Below, one piece after another: positions 35,001-43,200 of a stretch of DNA of 64,000 nucleotides. The position numbers were made by a program, and so were the translations under genes. The notes under the pieces were generated by a model that was not told the origin of the DNA, searched no databases, and was given only the letters and a program-made list of their open reading frames with translations. Origin of the DNA: Ligula intestinalis (taxonomy: Eukaryota > Platyhelminthes > Cestoda > Diphyllobothriidea > Diphyllobothriidae); assembly GCA_036362985.1 (NCBI GenBank), contig JAYGXS010000005.1:2376030-2440029 (forward strand). The letters run 5' to 3'. How positions within the stretch are numbered: position 1 is the stretch's first letter; every line of letters starts with the position of its first letter.

Positions 35001-38000
35001 GGCCGTTTGTGACACCATGACTGGTGCTCGGAACAAGCACGTTGGCCGCGGCCGCGACGAAGGGTGGCTGACCATGTGGCTGACCACGTGGTGGCTGACC
35101 GCGGCGGAATACTCACGTTGGCCGCGACTGCGGCGGCGGTAGCGGAAGCGGCGGCTGACTGCGTGGTACTGCCGCATACGCTGGTGTCAGGCCCCCGTGT
35201 GTTCATTCCGTCGCCTCCCGTGGTGTCTCGAGTGGTTTCCGGAATGCCCACGCTGACCGTGATGTTGTCTACCCGCATGTTAACCTCAAGTGCGTCGGCG
35301 TTGGCCTCGTGAGCGCTTGGTCCATCGTCCTCCGTCAGGCCCGGGCTTGTTTCTTGCCCGCGTTGTTGGACGTCACGTCCATCCCCGAATATGAAGGTCC
35401 TAAAACAACATATGGGGGGCGGTAAATTTATGTGACGGTTGACTGAACAGTCGGTCGACATCCAGGCCTCTTTAATCTGCCTTGACGTGTGAGCATCACC
35501 TCGGCCCACAATTTCAACCACGTCAAAGTTGAAGTCGTGTCCCATCGCTGCAGCATGGGTGGCTACCTCCAACTTTGAGTCCAACATCCTCACGGCCCAC
35601 TTATGCTCATGCATTCGCATTTGAAGTTGTCGACCGGTTTCTCCAAAATAATTGCACGTCCCACAGCTGCACTGAATTCGATATACAACGCCTGACTTCT
35701 CCTGTTTAGGTTTAGGGTCTTTTGGTCGCATTACCTGTTGTCGGAAGGTGCATGTAGGCTTGTAGGCAACCCCTAGTCCAAGAGGCGCGAGAGATCTAGC
35801 CACAACTTCGAAAACGCCTTTCATGTACGGTATGCTCCGCGACGACTTTGATAAACAGGGTCCCTTGGTTCGCGGTTTGGGTGCCATTCGAGCCCGTTCA
35901 ACAAAAGCTCGTGGATAGCCATTTGCTCTGAACAGTTTTCGGAGGAGCTTTGTCTCGTCACGTTTGGCATCTGGCGTGCTGCAGTGGGTTTCTACCCATA
36001 GGCATAGCGTGCGTATACAACTGCGCTTGTGTTGTAGCGGAGGATTACTATTGTAACTCACCATTTGTGACGTGTTTGTTGATTTACGATAGACAAACTT
36101 CGCTAGTTTGCCATCCACTTGGCGGCATACGAGAACGTCTAGGAACGGAAGTCGGCCCTCCATCTCTTCTTCCATCGTTAATTGTAGGTCAGGAAAAATT
36201 GAGTTCAGTTTTTCCTTGCAGTGGTTGATTTGACTCTGGTTGATGACAACGAAAGAACCGTCAACGAAGCGTGCCCAAAACTTTGGCTACTACTCTTCAA
36301 ACAACCGTCTCTCAAGTTTTTGTAGTAAGATCTCAGCAATTACCCCGGAGATTGGGGACCCTATTGGAGTGCCCTTGAGTGCCAAACGTGACGAGACAAA
36401 GCTCCTCCGTTTGCGAGTGCATGCTTGTGCCCGCTAGTAGTCGGGTATCCTATTTCCGTATCGCACTGGTTTTTACGCATTTGTGCGCAATAAACGTCTG
36501 CGGAATGAACTATATTTTTGAGATATTCGTTAGAGAAATGAAAGGCGCAAGGGCTTCAGAGAGGTTATATGTCAAGGCGGTAAGCAGCTACCTGGATATC
36601 TTGATCGAAATAATGATCGCAATGGTATATGCATATACAGTATTTTGTGTTTACGATCAGGCGTTTTAATTTTTTTATATTTGTTTATGTCTGTCATCAT
36701 GAATGGATTATCACCAAATATGTCACCTCGTTTGGTGTATTGACTAGTCAAACATGATCAAATTCTACATTTAATGACCGGGCATTGGTATTATATTTTG
36801 AATTTAGTTTTAAAGGCTCTCACAAGTCATTTTGAACATTTACAAATGTTAAAAAAACTTTTTTTCCTGTTTAAATTCTGAAAAGTCGAGCATCCGTACG
36901 AATACGCATGCATGAGTTCTTACGTTCACTAACTCTTGAAATCCAAGGATTTTTAGAAGCAACTCCCTGTTACCCAAACGCAACCGAAGCTGCGGCCTCA
37001 AAAGTCTTATAACAATAAACTAATCGTCGTTCTTCTCTATAGGGCATGTTGTGATTTATGAAGGAATATAGCGTTTGATAGAAATACAAGCTTATTTTAG
37101 CATTTTGAAAAGTTCCGAAAAAGTGGAAGTTGGGCGTACTAGGTTAATATAAGTTCTACTCGTAGAGGATTCCTTTTTTACAAACCACTGAGTAAATATA
37201 GCAGGAAACGTAAAATTACGTCGGAAAATAATCCTTTGTAAAGTTTATATATATATGCTCTTATATTGCGCGGAATGTAATCTACGGATGTTACCGAACA
37301 GCCCAAATTTCAAGTATATGTTCCATTACGTTTTCACGAGAATTTATAGTTTTTCTTTTGTTTATGCATTGCCTGAGTTTCGTTGGACTAAAGCAACTAC
37401 AACTACGCTTGACTTGTCCCATTTGGAGATTACAGGAGTAAGATATTTCGTAAGTTCACATGCGGACATGCCGGTCAGTGAATAATAAATTGACATTTGA
37501 TTGTCATCTGTGATTATGAACTTACCATTTTTGTACACTAAGATTAATTGCCTTTCGTCAAATATTTTTGAAATTGTTTTTGGATTTCGATCACGAAGAG
37601 GCTCAGATCTTCCATGAGATTCTAATTATGACTTAAAATTTTCCCTGGCTTCAGTCAATTGGCCATAAATAATGATTATATTCTGTGCTCATTAAAACCT
37701 ACAAAATGAGATATATCTTAAAGGCTTCTACGTAGATAATCAGCTTTGAATCAATTTTTCCTATGCAGCTCTCTTTGTATGTCATGGTTTCAGAACCAGT
37801 CAATCATGTGAACTCATTGTCGAGAAAAACAAACGTCCACTACAAAAGTCGCGAATGAATATGCTTAAGATAGATTTAAAAAAATTATATCATAAGTAAG
37901 CTCTTGAAAAAAGTTTTACTTATATATTTTGGCGTCTAATGTCTGCGTATTTTAATTTTCTTGATGATAAAGTCAAGGTCAGAATGTGCAATTTTGGCCA

Positions 38001-40214
38001 GCGGATTGATTGCCTAACAATTAGGGATATCTCTTCTGTAATAAATCAAAGAGCTACTTGTTTTATCTAAAGTGGAACAGTTTTCAGCATATTTGGTTAC
38101 TTATAGACTTAGTTCTACAATTACAAATACAAAGTAGTGGCAATAATATCAACGGCGATTTTTGAAAAAAACTGTTTCACAATGTCCCGTGACAACTCTA
38201 ACAAGGGTTTGTTATGTTAACTGTCTCCAACTTCATATTGACTGCACAATTAATTCGGTTGCCAGATACTGATAAAGTTCTCAAACGCATTCCTTGCCTG
38301 TAACCCCTCAAATATAAAATATGAATTTAATATAGAGTATACCATAGAACAACCTGAAAAGTTTATTACTCAATTTTATTGCACAAAAATTGGCAGATTT
38401 TCAAAATGTATTTTTTTAAGACTTATTTTGCTCTTCTTTTCCCAAAATTAATGCGCTATCTTCTAAGTACACTAACCTCAATTTCATGGACGCAAAACAA
38501 ACTGTTCCGTTTTGTGAACAGTTATAATTAAAAAGTTTATGCTCTTCATGAATTTTCTTTTATAGTGCAGCGTGCACACACAATAAAGTCTTTTGTGAAG
38601 CGTTTAGTAGTGTAGGAAATTCCACGGATATCAACAAACGCTTGATTTCGCCCATTTTTGCCTATACTTTCTCCCAATATTCTGATGTGAACGGAATTAA
38701 CTTCCAGTAAACATCATTTTGCGCCTCAAGTTAACCCAATGAACTAAATAAACAACATCAAGTGTGCGTCAAATCCTCCAATCCTCAACCTTGCATCAGA
38801 TATGTAATCTCTTGTACATATCGACAGCTCGACCGTCACTCTCGACAATGTCCACCACGAGTCGCAGCAAGAAAGCATCCTTAGCAATCATCTAGAATAC
38901 ATCAGAATGACTGCCAGGTTCATTTAATTGTTAGGGTTTGACTTCCGTCGAGGCTGCGAATTTTCCACAATTGTGTCAACTGAATTAAGCAACCCTGCCA
39001 ATCCCCCCTAACAATTAAGTTAGCCTAGCAATAATCCTGGTGGATTATAGATGATTGCTTAGGATGGTTTCGGAATGTTAGATTCCACACAATCAGTATT
39101 TTCGACGGGTAAAATCGACCAAAGTACGTTTACATTCCTAATTGGGTCAACTGAATTAGTTATCATGAATAGAAGCAAAAATGCGTGCTCTAGGTTCTTG
39201 TTGTAAAGACGATGAAGAAGAGGAGGCGATCTCTGGAACGGCAATATTTTGTTCTGAGCTTTCGGCCCCTCACGAGAAGCTATTATCAGAGAAAATGAGA
39301 AAGCACGGATAATGGCACACGGATATTGGCACGCGCCGATCATAAGATGGAGCGAGAGCTACTGAAGACCTGGGTATCAGACTCCAACTCCATCAACAGG
39401 TATGTGGATATACCACGGCCCAGTTCCTGTCCAAGCCCACAGGCTGCCACGTCAAGATCACACGCCATAACTCCAGGGACGTGCGCAGGGGAGACACGAT
39501 AAGATGGCGTGAGCATGGACCAATCACAAGTGCTACCCCCTTCCCACCCCCATTTACGCGAAGTTAACGTTCGCTGCTTTCTCATTTTCTCTGATGATGA
39601 CTTCTCGTGTGTAGCCGAAAGCTCAGAACTAAAAAATATTCGTTCCGGAAATCGCGTCTTCCACCCCATTACATCTATAACTAATTCAAAGGAATTAGTT
39701 ATAGATGTAATGGGGTGGATATTGGGTTTTAATAGATGTTTCGGCTGCATTTCATGCAAGTTGGTATTTTGTTGTTTCCGCAATAAGTAAAAAATAAAAA
39801 GAATCCGAATAGCCATACAATAATAATGAAAAAAGATTTAAACTGTAAATACAAGGATGAGATCAATCTACAATCATAAAAAGTAGCCAGTAAACGAACA
39901 ACAGACGTTCCGCATTCGCCTCTAGCTAGGTCATCCAAATTTTAGCACGGGGAAGTATTTTCCTGCTTCTATCCTTAAATCAGCTCTAGCGTAGACGCAC
40001 ACTGTTGTCTCAATCTTAACCACTACCCCAAACCCTAGGGCCACAGTTAACAGTCGTAACCCTAAACTTAACTCCACCCGTAGGTATGACCCCATTTCCC
40101 CGGCAGTTTGAGCAGTTTTTATTCCCCTGCCTGTCTAGGAGGCGGCCATTTAAGTCATCCTTAACGATTGTAAACTTTCCTTGCTTCTTCTGACAAACAT
40201 GGTGTTTGCATATA

Positions 40215-40252
<38 letters not shown>

Positions 40253-43200
40253 CATATGCGAGTTCCAGGAAGCAGTTCACAAAAAGAAGAAGACACGACC
40301 ACTGGAGCAAGAGCTTTATTTTCCTGATGTTTCGGATTTCTTCGGGAATCCTCTATCATAGGCAATGGTAGCATAGTTTGAGCCATGCGCAGATAGGGGA
40401 GAAGCATGCACAGGTCGCGCTTTATTTATAGTTCATAGTGGTCGTCCATTTGCGTACTATAATTATCTACTTCTGTGGCCACCGTTTGGGTCTTAATTAG
40501 TGCAGTGATGGCTTGACACTTCGCGTTGGGCTCATTAATAGCTGCAATTTCTTTGTTCATGTTGGATGCGAGCTTGGTAATTGCGCGGCAATTATTATTG
40601 CTGTCGTCAGAGTTGTTGTTGCTGGGCCTTCTCCCTCACCGCCACTGCATGCTTGGCCATTCGCATTCGGAGTAATCTCCCGATTTCTCTGACGTAGTTG
40701 CTTTGTCCACAACTGCACCAGATCTTCTAAACATGGTTTCAATAAAGAGATTCTTCGGGAATCAGGAACAATCTTTACTGTAAATTTTCGACACTGGCAC
40801 ACCAAATCCTCTTCGGACGCTAGGGAATTGTGTGAAGAACAGCCCACATTTTTAAACGTGTCAACAAATCGATAATGCTGTGTCATCCGTGGTCAATAGT
40901 ATGTTGTAGTGGTTGGTCTTTTTCTAGTCTTTTCTTAGATTGGTGTACATCGAATCCAACTCAACGTGCCTCTTGATGCACGAATCATCGCGGTTTATGA
41001 CTTCTAAAAACTCGCAAGAGCCAACAATGCAAGTTTTGTCCCATGCAAATTGGTGTCCAGTTTCTAATGTGTGCATGGCGACCTCGGATAAGTGATGACG
41101 CCTTTTTCATATTTGTGTAAGCGTGTGGAGGCCGATCGTCCTGGCTGTCCACAATAAACTGCATTGCAGCCACTACAAGGGATTTTGTAAATGACCTCTT
41201 TTCTATCCAAGTAGCTAACCCTATCCTTAGGGTGTACATGCTGATATCGCAGAGTATTCGTTGGTTTGTGTGCCTTTTGGATTCGATACTTCCTTAGATG
41301 TCCTTCAACGAGTTTAGACACGAAAATTTACAGTAAAGTTTGTTCCTGTTCCCCGAAGAATCTATTCCATCAAATAATATTTCTCAGGATGCCTATTTTC
41401 AAAAAACATGGTTCTAATCGCCCCCTTCTCCACGCCAGGTAATATGCGACGCCGGGGTCGCCTGTCCTCAGGATGGACAATGGTGTCCCTGGGCACCGAC
41501 GGTTGAACGCTGCTCACAGCCCTGTGGAGACAGTGGTATGGGTTTGCGCCTTCGTCGATGTGCCTGTCCGGAACCCGCATTCGGAGGCAGTCCTTGTAGA
41601 CCCCCACCGGGAGCAAAAGACCGGGCCCGTCTGGCACGCCAGCAATTGGCCGCCACGTCCGACAAGACTGAAGCAGATGAAGAGGCGGCCGCGATTCCGC
41701 ATCCGGCTGCAATAGCTGCCATTGAGGACGGCTCCGGGCGTTGGGACCCCTGCAACCGCCAGCCCTGCCCCTATTTGAAAAAACTGACTCTAGAGGAGGA
41801 GGAGCTGATTCAGGCGGACTTGAGATTGCAGCGACCGGAAGCCACCTGGGCCTGGTCGGGCGAGACGCCGGCACATCGTTTTGACCCTGTGGGCTTGCAC
41901 TGCCCGGGCAGCCTCCCGTCTCGGGGGCAGATATTCGAGAAGAAACACCGTTTTCCACGAGCTAAACCCTACTGGACCAGGTCCATCGGTCTGTCACCGC
42001 TGCAGCGGCACAATTTCCCTGGTGCGCCGCTGGTTGATTCGCGTCGACTACAGGTCATCTACGATCGCCTTATCCTGCGAAATTTGGACGTTCAAGACGA
42101 GGGTGTCTATCGATTTGGTTATGAGTACGAGCCGGAAAATTTTGCCACCATCTGCTACTTTGCCGTCTTTCTGAATGACAAATCTGTGGTGAGTATCCTT
42201 CCTGATAGTAGTTCGACAATCAATTTCTCTGAAATCCACTATATGTTCCAAAGCCGGTGGAGGCAGGGAAGGTGGCTGAAGATATGTGTAAATTTGAAGT
42301 GATTTGAAAACTTGACTTGGCATACATATGTCTGCAGCAACTCTGTTCCAGGCCAATACACTTGCGGGGACATTTAAAATCGTTCCGTTGGACAAAGTTT
42401 ATAAGTGTACTTTGATTACAACTCATCGTTTTCACGCCGCCCGCGTGATAAGATGGGCATGTAGAGGGATGGGAGTAAATTGCGTTGAGTTGTGGACATT
42501 GGCCAGGGGTCAGGTACGTGGAGTGATAATTGCTGTTATTTGCACGAAGCAAACGACTGTCATTAGGGAGTGGGGCCAAATGCGATCGCCATCTCGCGTC
42601 GGGAATCGGCCACTGAAGTGAAAGGCATTGTGTGAGTGTCTTCTGACAACACAGCACTAGATTCGCTAGCTCTATAGCCACTGCTTCGGCTGTTGCAAGC
42701 ACCCGTTGGATAAGGACCCTGGAGAATTTAGCTGGCGTCCGGTGGACAACCTGAAAGGCTTTGTTAGTATCGACTTGATGATTCGTATCAACAAGATGTG
42801 TGAGAATAGAATTCAAGATCGATCCAGTTGCACTTATATTTAACCGGGCCGGCTCACGTGCTTTCTTGTCCAAACGCCTCCTTGCTCGGCCGATGTATCC
42901 TGCTCCACAGGAGCTAGTGAAAGAGTAAATACACATGGGTGTGGCCTTCAACGGGCGAAGGGCTTTACCTCACAGTCGTGGGAGGGGAGAGTTCGTGAAG
43001 AACCTGGGTAAGTTCACCGTGGGGGGGGGGGAAAGCGCTTGCGCTCGCAGTCTTCAAGCGTCATCTGACCAGCTCGCTTGTTGCATCGCCTAAGAAAGGC
43101 CGACTTATGAACATGTTGTTCTTTTCTGTGGTTAAGGTAGCAGACTTTTTGGTGCGTTCGCCAATATCCTTGATTTTTAGATGACACAACTCTCTACCGC

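Noticed and set aside
34992..35312. Arg- or Ala/Val-rich frames overlapping the PLE
   Set aside because: These are alternative frames of the GC-rich low-complexity tail of the PLE endonuclease ORF.
40016..40255. A frame rich in Tyr-Ile repeats
   Set aside because: It is a translation of the (TA)n microsatellite.
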